Shown here: positions 51,675 through 60,215 of the stretch, piece by piece
Numbering within the stretch: the first letter of the stretch is position 1
How the letters are laid out: each line of letters starts with the position of its first letter
Assembly: GCA_024639905.1 (NCBI GenBank)
Contig: JAHEGE010000001.1
Coordinates: forward strand, 434,001-498,000
Origin: Gammaproteobacteria bacterium
Lineage (GTDB): Bacteria > Pseudomonadota > Gammaproteobacteria > Pseudomonadales > Pseudohongiellaceae
Reading direction: 5' to 3'
DNA: 64,000 bases
Made by a program: the position numbers and the translations under genes
The notes under the pieces: model-generated
Told to the model about the DNA's origin: nothing
The model's input: the letters and a program-made list of their open reading frames with translations, nothing else
The model's database searches: none

Positions 51675-52838
51675 ATGAACACGATTTTGCTAGTCGCCGT
51701 GTTGACGATACTCCTCGTCGTGCTGTGCATTTTGTTTTACTACGGCCGCCAGATTCTCCATGGCAGCAACCCCACGCGCTTCTTCGCGTTCTTCGCGATC
51801 CTGTTCACCTCGGGGCTGGACGTGGGTCTCATCATGTTCCCGCTTACCGAATTTCCGATGTACGAGACCGAGGCGGTGTACGCTTTCACCAATCCCCTAG
51901 CGATCGAGTTCGGTTTCTGGGGCTTTTACATCTGGCTTTTCTATTTCCTGACGACCTTTTATTTTTGCCTGCTCGAGCCGCAGCTGCGTATCTTCGAGAT
52001 TCCCTGGGTTAAGTTCACCAATAACGTCATCATCATTACAACCTGTTCGTTTACTGGCTTCCTGTTTCTGCAGTATTTGCCTGATTATATCGAAGGTATT
52101 ACGCCATTCTCGCGTTTTGCCCTGGTGGGGCTTGTGCTACTGGCAGCGATTATTTGTAGCACTGAGGTTCGTTACATTAAGATTCTCAGCCTCGGCTCTG
52201 CGGGACTTTTCTTGCTGCTTATCGCGGCGATGGGCGTGTTTGGCGGCGTGAGTTTTACCGCGCTCGGTGCGAATTTGCTCGCTCTAGGCGACTATTTCCC
52301 CAATATCCATCGCTTCGTGGTGCCGTTTTCGGACTACCACGCCTTTTACTTATTCTGGTGGTTTGCGTGGAGCATCATGATCGGGCAGTTCGTCGCCAAG
52401 TTTGTAGGCGGTCTCGCTACTTGGCAGCTGCTTCTCGCGTTGCTCGTCGTGCCATCCATTCCTATCGCGATCTGGTTTTCGGTGCTGTACGGGGTTTACG
52501 CGCAGGGCGAGAGCGTATCGAATTTCATGAACGGCTTTATGATTCTGGTCGGCGTCGTGTTCGTGGTGAATTCCCTCGATTCGCTCACGCGGCTCTACAC
52601 CGAGAGTTTAGATCTCACGGTTAAGCGGCTCGGTACGCTGCGCTATATCGCCGGGCATTGGGTGCTGCTTTACAGTTTGATTCTGCTTTATCAGTTCACG
52701 CCGCTGCGCATCGAATGGATAGGACTTGTGGTGATTGCGCTCTATTGTGCGGTGGCTTGGCAGATTGCGCGTCGCAAACACCTGCTTGGTAGCCCTCACT
52801 TGACGTCAACAGAACGAGAGGAGATTTCCGTATCTTAA
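51675..52838 (+). CDS. BCCT-family transporter, shorter than usual
   Basis: 387 residues, about ten membrane helices. [29 protein letters not shown] resembles the conserved Trp-rich helix of the betaine/choline/carnitine transporter family, with the [17 protein letters not shown] helix after it. Full-length members have about twelve helices and 500 residues, so a part of the N-terminal region is missing or diverged; no frameshift is evident. The following GMC oxidoreductase gene overlaps its stop, and the pairing suggests uptake and oxidation of choline or a related amino alcohol. Confidence 0.75.
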   Translation: MNTILLVAVLTILLVVLCILFYYGRQILHGSNPTRFFAFFAILFTSGLDVGLIMFPLTEFPMYETEAVYAFTNPLAIEFGFWGFYIWLFYFLTTFYFCLLEPQLRIFEIPWVKFTNNVIIITTCSFTGFLFLQYLPDYIEGITPFSRFALVGLVLLAAIICSTEVRYIKILSLGSAGLFLLLIAAMGVFGGVSFTALGANLLALGDYFPNIHRFVVPFSDYHAFYLFWWFAWSIMIGQFVAKFVGGLATWQLLLALLVVPSIPIAIWFSVLYGVYAQGESVSNFMNGFMILVGVVFVVNSLDSLTRLYTESLDLTVKRLGTLRYIAGHWVLLYSLILLYQFTPLRIEWIGLVVIALYCAVAWQIARRKHLLGSPHLTSTEREEISVS

Positions 52839-54514
52839 ATTACGATTTCATCATCGTCGGCGCTGGGTCGGCAGGTTGTGTGCTCGCAAACCGGCTTTCT
52901 GAAGACCCCAACACACGGGTGTTGTTGCTAGAAGCAGGTGGCGGCGATAACAGCCTGTTTGTCAAAATGCCGACTGCGCTTGCATACCCCATGGCTTCGA
53001 CACGGTTTAACTGGGGCTACCACTCAGATCCTGAGCCTCACCTCGATGGGCGACGCATTAGCTGTCCGCGCGGCAAAGGACTGGGTGGCTCGTCGTCGAT
53101 TAACGGCATGGTGTATGTGCGAGGCAATCCGCAGGACTACGAAGAGTGGCAGCGGGCGGGTGCCCACGGTTGGGGCTACCGCGAGTGTCTGCCGTATTTT
53201 AAGAAGGCGGAGAGCTGGCATTTAGGCGGTGACGACTACCGTGGTGGCGATGGCCCTCTCGGCGTGTGCGCGGGCAATGACATGCGCCTGAACCCGCTAT
53301 ACCGCGCGTTTATCGATGCGGGCGTGCAAGCAGGTTACGACGAAACACCAGACTACAACGCAGTCCAGCAAGAAGGCTTTGGCCCCATGCACATGACTGT
53401 CCGTGGCGGGGTGCGCGAATCAACTGCGCGGGCGTATTTGCAGCCTGTGTTGAATCGACCGAACCTGACGCTGCGGACGCATACACAGGTTGAGCGCGTT
53501 GTGTTCGATGGGCCTCGCGCCGTCGGAGTGGAGGTGATAAAAAAGGGCAAGCGCGACACTCTATATGCGAGCCGTGAGATTATTCTCGCCGCCGGCGCCA
53601 TTGCCTCGCCGGCACTGTTGCAGCGCTCAGGGGTTGGCGCGGAGGCTGACCTCGCGGCGGCGGGAATAGAGCTCGCGCACAGCCTGCCCGGCGTGGGTGG
53701 GAATCTTCAGGACCATCTTGAGGTGTATTTTCAGTTCCACTGCACGCAGCCGGTAAGTCTAAACTCGAAGCTAAATTGGTTTAGCAAAGGGCTTATAGGT
53801 GCGCAGTGGCTGCTCTCTCGCAAGGGACTTGGCGCGACGAATCACTTCGAGTCCTGCGCGTTTATTCGCTCGCGCGCAGGGCTTAAAGCGCCGGATATTC
53901 AGTATCATTTTTTACCTGCAGCAATGCGTTATGACGGCACTGCCTCGATCAGCGGGCACGGATTTCAAGTACACGTGGGGCCGAATAAACCGCAGAGCAG
54001 AGGCAAGGTAACAAGCCTCTCGGCTGACCCTTTCGAGGCGCCGAGCATCGCATTTAATTATCTCGAGCATGCGCAGGATCGAGCGGACTGGCGTGCGTGT
54101 ATTCGTCTTACGCGAGAGATTATCCGTCAACAGGCAATGGATGATTTTCGCGGTGACGAGATCCAGCCTGGGCTAGATGTTCAGTCGGATGACGAGATCG
54201 ATGCGTGGGTGAGAGACAATGTTGAGAGTGCTTATCACCCCGCGGGCACGTGCAAGATGGGGGCGCAAGAAGACCCATTGAGCGTCGTAGACAGTGAGTG
54301 CCGAGTTTACGGATTAGAAGGGATCAGAGTCGTGGATGCGTCGATCTTCCCGACCTTGCCCAATGGCAATATCAACGCCCCTGTCATTATGGCTGCCGAG
54401 AAAGCGGCAGATTTGATCGCGGGCATAAAAATTCGTGCCTCTGCGGCGGTCGAGATTCCGTTGCCAGAGGATTGGGAGCAGACCCAGCGGCCACGCCATC
54501 CGCAAAGGCCTTAA
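52832..54514 (+). CDS. GMC oxidoreductase (choline/alcohol dehydrogenase family), apparent AUC start
   Basis: 560 residues if translation begins at the ATC at 52832. The N-terminal FAD motif reads [19 protein letters not shown] (GxGxxG), and the GMC signatures ([21 protein letters not shown] and [16 protein letters not shown]) and the active-site His in HPAGTCKMG with Asn in [19 protein letters not shown] are complete. No ATG, GTG or TTG precedes the FAD motif in frame after the TAG at 52790; the first GTG (52880) would remove it. AGAGGAG lies 8 nt before the ATC. It overlaps the BCCT stop by 7 nt. Flavoenzyme that oxidises primary alcohols; choline is the likely substrate from context. Confidence 0.85.
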   Translation: MLNYDFIIVGAGSAGCVLANRLSEDPNTRVLLLEAGGGDNSLFVKMPTALAYPMASTRFNWGYHSDPEPHLDGRRISCPRGKGLGGSSSINGMVYVRGNPQDYEEWQRAGAHGWGYRECLPYFKKAESWHLGGDDYRGGDGPLGVCAGNDMRLNPLYRAFIDAGVQAGYDETPDYNAVQQEGFGPMHMTVRGGVRESTARAYLQPVLNRPNLTLRTHTQVERVVFDGPRAVGVEVIKKGKRDTLYASREIILAAGAIASPALLQRSGVGAEADLAAAGIELAHSLPGVGGNLQDHLEVYFQFHCTQPVSLNSKLNWFSKGLIGAQWLLSRKGLGATNHFESCAFIRSRAGLKAPDIQYHFLPAAMRYDGTASISGHGFQVHVGPNKPQSRGKVTSLSADPFEAPSIAFNYLEHAQDRADWRACIRLTREIIRQQAMDDFRGDEIQPGLDVQSDDEIDAWVRDNVESAYHPAGTCKMGAQEDPLSVVDSECRVYGLEGIRVVDASIFPTLPNGNINAPVIMAAEKAADLIAGIKIRASAAVEIPLPEDWEQTQRPRHPQRP

Positions 54515-54552
54515 GACCTAGTCGTCCGCCTTAACCTGCGACAGTGCCGCGT

Positions 54553-54957
54553 TCAATTGGGGTATTTGCTGCAGGAACCGACAAACGCGAGCGCATCCAG
54601 GCCGTAGTCCATGTACACCAGCAAGAAGTTGCGATGATCGGGGTGCAGCGACAGCGTCGCCTCGCCGAAGGTCAGGTTCTGCTCTTTGCACACGATATAA
54701 CCTTGCTCCTCGACACACGACCCACCGAAGAAATCGACATCGCTGCGCCTCCAGCCGCGGCGGGTGTCGACAATCCAAGAGAGGCTCTGTTGTTCCGCGC
54801 TCCCCTCGCTAGTTGGAGCTTCTTGATTGCTTGTTACGGCATGTTTGTCGATCGACACCTGTGCACTACTTATGCAAAGGAATTGCTCCGCAAGAGCTGG
54901 CGAAGCAGCGGCTGTCAGTGTGGTCAGCATGATGGACGTGAGAAGGACTGTTTTCAT
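54553..54957 (-). CDS. Small secreted hypothetical protein
   Basis: 134 residues with a Sec signal peptide (VLLTSIMLTTLTAAASPALA). The mature part has four Cys (FLCISS, GGSCVEEQGYIVCKEQ, GSCSKYPN), possibly two disulfides. No family recognised. ATG at 54957 begins the signal peptide; an ATG at 54990 is possible. There is no good ribosome-binding site for either. It is convergent with the GMC gene (38-bp gap) and divergent from the tandem Usp gene. Confidence 0.6.
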   Translation of the reverse strand: MKTVLLTSIMLTTLTAAASPALAEQFLCISSAQVSIDKHAVTSNQEAPTSEGSAEQQSLSWIVDTRRGWRRSDVDFFGGSCVEEQGYIVCKEQNLTFGEATLSLHPDHRNFLLVYMDYGLDALAFVGSCSKYPN

Positions 54958-55105
54958 GGGTGTATGCAAATGGTTGAGATACTTAGTCATAACGACGCAA
55001 ATGCGGTGAGAGATCTATCGCTGCGTCCTTGCGGAACCTGTGTTGTAGGCAGTCATGAGGCGGTCACGAGGCCGTTACGAGAAAGGGGAAAGATCGTCAA
55101 GAGAG

Positions 55106-55119
55106 TTGACCACGATCAA
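55106..55119 (+). promoter_or_regulatory. FNR/Anr box in a class II promoter for the tandem Usp gene
   Basis: TTGACCACGATCAA is a near-perfect FNR/Anr site. A -10 box CATACT lies at 55141-55146, which puts a start near 55153, about 41 nt from the centre of the box, exactly the class II spacing. Confidence 0.75.
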
Positions 55120-55187
55120 TTTGACCCTTCGCCGCCGCGGCATACTGAAATCCTCAATGTTGATCACAAAAAGCGAGGTGTAGCCTT

Positions 55188-56066
55188 ATGTTCGAAGCCA
55201 ATAAGATTACAGTGGTGGTGGATCCCGAGGTTGATAACGCCAATGTTATAGCCAAGGCGATGCTGCTCGCGAAGGTGAGCAGGGCGCAAGTCGAGCTCGT
55301 TTATTCTGAGTACGTGCATTATCTAGAGGACGGGTATTTTTACGACCCGGTAGTCGCCAAGACACTGCGCGAAGATCATAGCGCGGTGAATGCTGACAAG
55401 GTGGCAGCAATGGCTCAAACGCTGCGCGAAGCTGGACTGACGGTGAACATCGTCGCCCTGTGGGGTAGCCCGGCAAATCGTGCCATCCTCGAACACCTCT
55501 CAGGTAGCACGCCGTCGCTGCTTATCAAGAGCACCGCGCATCACAATCGCGTCGCGCGCCTGTTTCTCGCCAATGAAGATTGGGAGCTCGTGCGCCATGC
55601 GCCGGTACCCTTGCTGCTGGTGAAAGGCTTGCCCTGGGCAGAGCCGCCGGTGTTTATCGCGGCGGTCGACCCCGATCATCTGCGCGATAAGCCCGAGAGT
55701 CTCGATAAGAAATTGATCACGCACGCGTTGGAGCTCAAAGACCGCTTTAACGGGGAGGCTCACCTTTACCACTATGACTGGATTCCGCCTCTCTCAGGCC
55801 TCTATGCGCTACAGATAGACACGGCGAAAGAATCAGCAAAGCTCGCCGACCTAGGCGCCGCCCATGGTATTTCGCCCGATCACTGCCACTGGACCGATGC
55901 CCTAATCAATGACTCTCTTCCCGCGCTCGTCGAAGAACTCGACGCTGCGGTGGTGGTGATGGGCGCGATCTCGCGCTCGACTCTAGACCGCGTGTTAGTC
56001 GGCAGCACCGCCGAACGCCTCCTAGATGAGTTAGCCTGCGATGTCCTAGTCCTAAAGCCCGACTAA
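55188..56066 (+). CDS. Tandem universal stress protein (UspE-type)
   Basis: 292 residues with two UspA domains (residues about 1-145 and 150-292). The second keeps the nucleotide motif, VVMGAISRSTLDRVLVGSTAERLL; the first has a weaker version (LLIKSTAHHNRVARLFLANEDWELV). Its strand NKITVVVDPEVDNANVIAKAMLLAK opens the fold. Paired-domain Usp proteins such as UspE take part in stress tolerance, motility and aggregation. GAGGTG precedes the ATG; an FNR/Anr promoter lies upstream, so expression should rise at low oxygen. Confidence 0.9.
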   Translation: MFEANKITVVVDPEVDNANVIAKAMLLAKVSRAQVELVYSEYVHYLEDGYFYDPVVAKTLREDHSAVNADKVAAMAQTLREAGLTVNIVALWGSPANRAILEHLSGSTPSLLIKSTAHHNRVARLFLANEDWELVRHAPVPLLLVKGLPWAEPPVFIAAVDPDHLRDKPESLDKKLITHALELKDRFNGEAHLYHYDWIPPLSGLYALQIDTAKESAKLADLGAAHGISPDHCHWTDALINDSLPALVEELDAAVVVMGAISRSTLDRVLVGSTAERLLDELACDVLVLKPD

Positions 56067-56100
56067 CCCGGGGTCAGGTCTTTCATCGATGCGTTTTTCC
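56065..56100 (+). repeat. 36-bp dispersed repeat, copy 2
   Basis: Begins on the stop codon of the tandem Usp gene. It is 35 of 36 identical to the reverse complement of 29251-29286. Both copies face the same way relative to the gene they follow and end in a T-run. Confidence 0.85.
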
Positions 56101-56249
56101 CGAGATAAGGCCGGGACCCGCAACGCCGAGGCCGCGCACGAAAAGGGTTTGAGTCCACGAGGGTTGCTGATATGAGCTGAGGTTCGTCGCATGCTAGACT
56201 CTGGTGTAGCACGGCTTTGTATCCAAATCACACGCGACTTCGTCTGACT

Positions 56250-57134
56250 ATGAAAAAAACCTCTCACGCCCCCAGCTCCCACAATTATTTCTCCCAGCGC
56301 CTGCGACTGCACTATGTCGACTGGGGCAATGCGGACGCGCCGCCGATGTTGCTGATTCACGGCGGCCGCGATCACTGCCGCAACTGGGATTGGGTGGCGG
56401 AACATTTTGCTGACGATTACCACATCATCGCGCCTGACCTGCGCGGCCATGGCGACAGTCAGTGGGAAGAGGGCAGCTCCTACAACATGATTAGCTACGT
56501 TTACGATATCGCCGCGCTGCTGCAGCAGAAAGAGATGCAAGGGGTCACGATAATTGGGCATTCTTTAGGTGGTGCCATTGCGCTCATGCTCACGTCGCTT
56601 TTCCCCGACCGGGTTAAGAAACTAGTCGCCATCGAGGGCATGGGTCCGTCACCGACTCTCGCGGCAAAACAGGCACTAAAGCCGATGACCGAACGCGTCG
56701 GGGAGTGGATGGCAGAGATGCGTAAGCTCTCGGGTCGCCTGCCGCGGCGATACGCGACACTCGATGACGCGTTCACGCGGATGCGCGATGAGAACCCCCA
56801 TTTGTCCGAGGCTCAGGCGCGCCACCTAACCGTGCACGGCGCGAACCAGAACGAAGATGGCAGCTACAGCTGGAAATTCGATAACTATGTGCGCGTGTTT
56901 TCGATGAGCGGCCTGCCGAACGACGAGGTGAAGAAGATGTATGGCGAAATCACCTGCCCAACACTTCTGATCCGCGGTGAGGAGTCGTGGGCCTCAGACC
57001 CTGTCGCCGATGGGCGCACAGCCTGCTTTAACTGCCCAGTTGAGTATACGGCCTTTGCAAAAGCTGGCCACTGGGTGCATCACGACCAGTTGGACGCCTT
57101 TGTCGACAGGGTCAAAACCTTCCTTGCAGATTAG
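56250..57134 (+). CDS. Alpha/beta-hydrolase
   Basis: 294 residues. The oxyanion loop is LLIHGGRDHCRNWDW, the strand APDLRGHGDSQW follows, and the nucleophile elbow is IIGHSLGGAIAL (Ser near residue 105). The late Asp is in RGEESWASDP and the His in FAKAGHWVHHDQ. Catalytic residues appear complete. Soluble esterase, haloalkane-dehalogenase-like or C-C hydrolase family; the substrate is unknown. The ATG at 56250 has no strong site. Its stop overlaps the convergent MFS gene by 4 nt. Confidence 0.85.
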   Translation: MKKTSHAPSSHNYFSQRLRLHYVDWGNADAPPMLLIHGGRDHCRNWDWVAEHFADDYHIIAPDLRGHGDSQWEEGSSYNMISYVYDIAALLQQKEMQGVTIIGHSLGGAIALMLTSLFPDRVKKLVAIEGMGPSPTLAAKQALKPMTERVGEWMAEMRKLSGRLPRRYATLDDAFTRMRDENPHLSEAQARHLTVHGANQNEDGSYSWKFDNYVRVFSMSGLPNDEVKKMYGEITCPTLLIRGEESWASDPVADGRTACFNCPVEYTAFAKAGHWVHHDQLDAFVDRVKTFLAD

Positions 57135-58357
57135 GCTGCGGGCTGCAGGCTGGCTTCATAGCTCTGCTCTTTAATTGGCCAGTGCAGCAGAGCAGCCAAC
57201 AAGCCCAGCGCGACACCGGATAGCCAGATGCCATCGTAGCTGCCCGTGGTTTCATAAAGATAGCCGCCAAGCCAGACGCCGCTGAAGCTGCCAAGCTGAT
57301 GGCTTAAGAAAACGAGTCCGTACAGATAAGGCATGTTTCTTACGCCAAAGAACTGGGCGACCAATCCCGATGTAGGCGGAATGGTCGAAAGCCAGAGGAA
57401 CCCCATAGCTGCGCTAAAGCCGAGAATGCTCACGAGAGACGGCGGGGCAAGGAGAAAGGCGAGGATCGCGATCGCCCGTGCCACGTAAATCGCCGACAGC
57501 ATCGTATGCTTGGGTCGCTTGCCGCTCAGCACGCCCGAATAATAGGCCCCCACCACGTTGCACAGGCCGATCATGCCAATGCTCCACGCACCCACCTGCG
57601 CGCTAAATCCCAGATCGACGACATAGCCCGGCATGTGCACGGTAATAAAGGCGAGGTGATACCCACACACGTAAAAGCCAATAAGTAGCAGCACGTAGGA
57701 GCGTATTCTCAATGCTTGCCTCGTGAGTTGCCATAGGCTCAGGCGCGGAGATTGAGTGTCTTCCGTGCTCGTCTGCTGGCCGTATTTTGCGAGGGGAATA
57801 ACGCAGGCTGCCATGGCGAACGCGAGAATACCCATGAGCTGTAAGGCGCCGAGCCAGCCAAGAGAATCGATGAAGACCTGCGCCAAGGGCACGACAAGGA
57901 ACTGCCCGACGCTACCGGCGGCGGTGCCGATGCCTAGCGCCCAGCCTTGCTTCTCGGCGGGAACGGCACTGGCGATGGCCGGCAGCACAATGCCGAATGA
58001 GGTGCCAGCGACACCGGCACCGATGATCACGCCGGCGGTCAGATTTGCGCTCAGCGCGGTGGTGCTCGAGGCCATGCCGAGGATGCCGAGGCCGTAGAGT
58101 AGGATGCCACCGAGGAGCACGCGCGCGGTACCGAAGCGGTTGACCAGTCCGCCCGCGACCACCGCGCTGAGCCCCCATGACAGGTTCTGGATCGCCAGCG
58201 CGAGGGCTAGGACGTCGCGGCCCCAACCGTTAGCTTCACTCATTGGTTGCATAAAAAGCCCAAAGCCCGACCTTATGCCAAACGAGAGCGCCAGCAGCAC
58301 ACAGGCGCTGATCAAGACAGGGATATAACGGCTTGCACTTTGATGCTTAGGGCTCAT
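57131..58357 (-). CDS. MFS transporter
   Basis: 408 residues and twelve helices of the major facilitator superfamily. Motif-A-like loops RFGTARVLLGGILLYG and a central linker (AKYGQQTSTEDTQSPRLSLWQ) divide the two six-helix halves. Helices 4-5 hold GAGVAGTSFGIVLPAIASAVP and GIGTAAGSVGQFLVVP, typical of the oxalate/formate or monocarboxylate group of MFS. Likely a small organic-acid transporter; the direction is unknown. It is divergent from the CYP153 operon. Confidence 0.88.
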   Translation of the reverse strand: MSPKHQSASRYIPVLISACVLLALSFGIRSGFGLFMQPMSEANGWGRDVLALALAIQNLSWGLSAVVAGGLVNRFGTARVLLGGILLYGLGILGMASSTTALSANLTAGVIIGAGVAGTSFGIVLPAIASAVPAEKQGWALGIGTAAGSVGQFLVVPLAQVFIDSLGWLGALQLMGILAFAMAACVIPLAKYGQQTSTEDTQSPRLSLWQLTRQALRIRSYVLLLIGFYVCGYHLAFITVHMPGYVVDLGFSAQVGAWSIGMIGLCNVVGAYYSGVLSGKRPKHTMLSAIYVARAIAILAFLLAPPSLVSILGFSAAMGFLWLSTIPPTSGLVAQFFGVRNMPYLYGLVFLSHQLGSFSGVWLGGYLYETTGSYDGIWLSGVALGLLAALLHWPIKEQSYEASLQPAA

Positions 58358-58456
58358 AAGGGGCTCGATTAATCTGTTACTGATTTCTTCTAATGCTGCA
58401 GTTGCGCGGTTCGGTCCATTTTTCTTGGCTAAACGCCCTGCCGAGAGTAACTGGTT

Positions 58457-58473
58457 TCTCGAATTTGTCGAGA
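58457..58473. promoter_or_regulatory. Inverted repeat upstream of the ferredoxin-P450 operon
   Basis: TCTCGA and TCGAGA form a perfect 6-bp inverted repeat with a 5-nt spacer, about 90 nt before the ferredoxin start, in the region shared with the divergent MFS gene. A possible operator for an alkane or fatty-acid regulator; no regulator gene is nearby. Confidence 0.3.
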
Positions 58474-58563
58474 GCAGCGCATTGATTGCCGTAATGCTTT
58501 ATTCGGGAGGGGGATTTTTGTTACTTTAGCTGCTTTCTAACCACCGCAGTAGCAGGATTTAAC

Positions 58564-58884
58564 ATGGTAAAAGTAGTTTTCACAGACCACGCAGGTAGCG
58601 AGCAATCAGTCGAGGTGGCAACCGGCGTATCGATTATGGAGGCGGCTGTCTCTAATGGAATCTCTGGCATCGATGCCGACTGTGGCGGTTCGTGCTCCTG
58701 CGCTACCTGTCACGTGTACGTCGATAAGGCATGGCTTGGTAAGCTCGACGCCATGAATCCCGATGAAGATGCAATGCTGGGCCTAAGCACTGACCGCCAA
58801 GATAACTCGCGCCTTTCTTGTCAGATCCGACTCCGCGACGAACTCGATGGTATCGCGGTAACGACGCCAGAATTCCAATTCTAA
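58564..58884 (+). CDS. [2Fe-2S] ferredoxin, adrenodoxin/putidaredoxin type
   Basis: 106 residues with the cluster ligands C-x5-C-x2-C (ADCGGSCSCATCHV) and the fourth Cys in SRLSCQIRLRDELDG. It carries electrons from a ferredoxin reductase to the P450 that follows, 36 nt downstream. AGG lies 8 nt before the ATG. No ferredoxin reductase gene lies in the window. Confidence 0.93.
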   Translation: MVKVVFTDHAGSEQSVEVATGVSIMEAAVSNGISGIDADCGGSCSCATCHVYVDKAWLGKLDAMNPDEDAMLGLSTDRQDNSRLSCQIRLRDELDGIAVTTPEFQF

Positions 58885-58920
58885 TACCGCTTCGTTTTAA
58901 CGAGCTCACAGGAGAGCGCA

Positions 58921-60207
58921 ATGAGTGATTCAATAGTAAACGAAGAGATCGACCGCCGTCCCGAGAGTAAGTGGAGCATGGTCGGTAAAGACCCCTACTC
59001 CATGCCGCTGGAGAAAATCGATCTCGCGCATCCGGGTATCTGGCAAGAAAATGAGTTTCTGCCGTTTCTGAAGCGCCTCCGTGAAGAGGCACCTGTGCAT
59101 TACTGCGCGGAGTCTGCGACAGGCCCCTATTGGTCGGTGACCAAATACAAAGACATCATGGAAGTCGATACCTCGCCGCACATCTACTCGTCGGAGCCGA
59201 CGATCGGTATCGTCGATGCGTATGAGCAATTCACGATCCCTTCTTTTATTTCCATGGATCCTCCAAAGCATGATGAGCAGCGCCGTGTGGTGCAGGGTGT
59301 CGTGGCGCCGACTAACCTGAAGGCCTTAGAGGGGTTGATCCGCCAGCGTGCGCAGACAATTCTTGATGGCCTGCCCATAGGTGAAGAATTCGATTGGGTA
59401 GAGCGCGTATCGATCGAGCTTACGACGCAGATGCTCGCCACCTTATTTGATTTTCCCTTTGAGGATCGACATAAGCTGACCTACTGGTCTGATGTCGCCA
59501 CCGCAATCCCCGGCGGTGGCATTATCGACAATAACGAACAGCGCTGGGCAGCGATGGAAGACTGTCTCGCGACATTCACGCGGCTGTGGAACGAGCGCAT
59601 CAATGCCGAGCCCGGTAACGACTTGATCTCGATGCTAGCCCACGGCGAGGCGACGAAGAACATGCCGCCGATGGAGTATCTCGGCAATATCCTCCTGCTT
59701 ATCGTTGGCGGTAATGACACAACGCGCAACTCGATTACTGGCGGCGTCCTCGCGCTCAATCAGTTCCCCGAGGAGTACGATAAGCTGCGTTCGGACCACT
59801 CTCTCATTCCGAACATGGTCTCCGAGATCATCCGCTGGCAAACGCCGCTTGCGTATATGCGACGAACGGCGAAGGTGGACACGGTCCTGAATGGTCAGCA
59901 GATCAAAAAGGGCGAAAAGGTCATCATGTGGTATGCCTCAGGCAACCAGGATGACGAGGTCATCGAAAATCCCGAGCGCATGATCGTCGATCGTCCTAAC
60001 GCGCGGCAGCACTTGTCGTTTGGTTTCGGCCTGCATCGCTGCATGGGCAATCGCCTTGCCGAGATGCAGCTGCGTATTGTGTGGGAAGAAATCATGCAGC
60101 GCTTCGAGCGCATCGAGGTGGTCGGCGAGCCGGAGCGCATCTACTCAAGCTTCGTGAAGGGCTATGCGAAAATGAACGTCGTTCTGCATCCCAAGAAGGC
60201 CGCGTAA
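58921..60207 (+). CDS. Cytochrome P450, CYP153-type alkane hydroxylase
   Basis: 428 residues. The I helix has LLLIVGGNDTTRNSITGGVL (near residue 260), the signature of CYP153; the ExxR motif is in SEIIRW; and the haem-thiolate loop is FGFGLHRCMGNRLAEMQLRI (Cys near residue 368). CYP153 enzymes hydroxylate medium-chain n-alkanes and fatty acids at the terminal carbon. The product would feed the alcohol dehydrogenase and acyl-CoA genes of the first part of this window. Co-transcribed with the ferredoxin. Confidence 0.92.
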   Translation: MSDSIVNEEIDRRPESKWSMVGKDPYSMPLEKIDLAHPGIWQENEFLPFLKRLREEAPVHYCAESATGPYWSVTKYKDIMEVDTSPHIYSSEPTIGIVDAYEQFTIPSFISMDPPKHDEQRRVVQGVVAPTNLKALEGLIRQRAQTILDGLPIGEEFDWVERVSIELTTQMLATLFDFPFEDRHKLTYWSDVATAIPGGGIIDNNEQRWAAMEDCLATFTRLWNERINAEPGNDLISMLAHGEATKNMPPMEYLGNILLLIVGGNDTTRNSITGGVLALNQFPEEYDKLRSDHSLIPNMVSEIIRWQTPLAYMRRTAKVDTVLNGQQIKKGEKVIMWYASGNQDDEVIENPERMIVDRPNARQHLSFGFGLHRCMGNRLAEMQLRIVWEEIMQRFERIEVVGEPERIYSSFVKGYAKMNVVLHPKKAA

Positions 60208-60215
60208 GGTCTTCG

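Noticed and set aside
54518-54778. Second minus-strand frame inside the small secreted gene
   Set aside because: It is Arg-rich in the manner of an out-of-frame shadow and overlaps the frame with the signal peptide.
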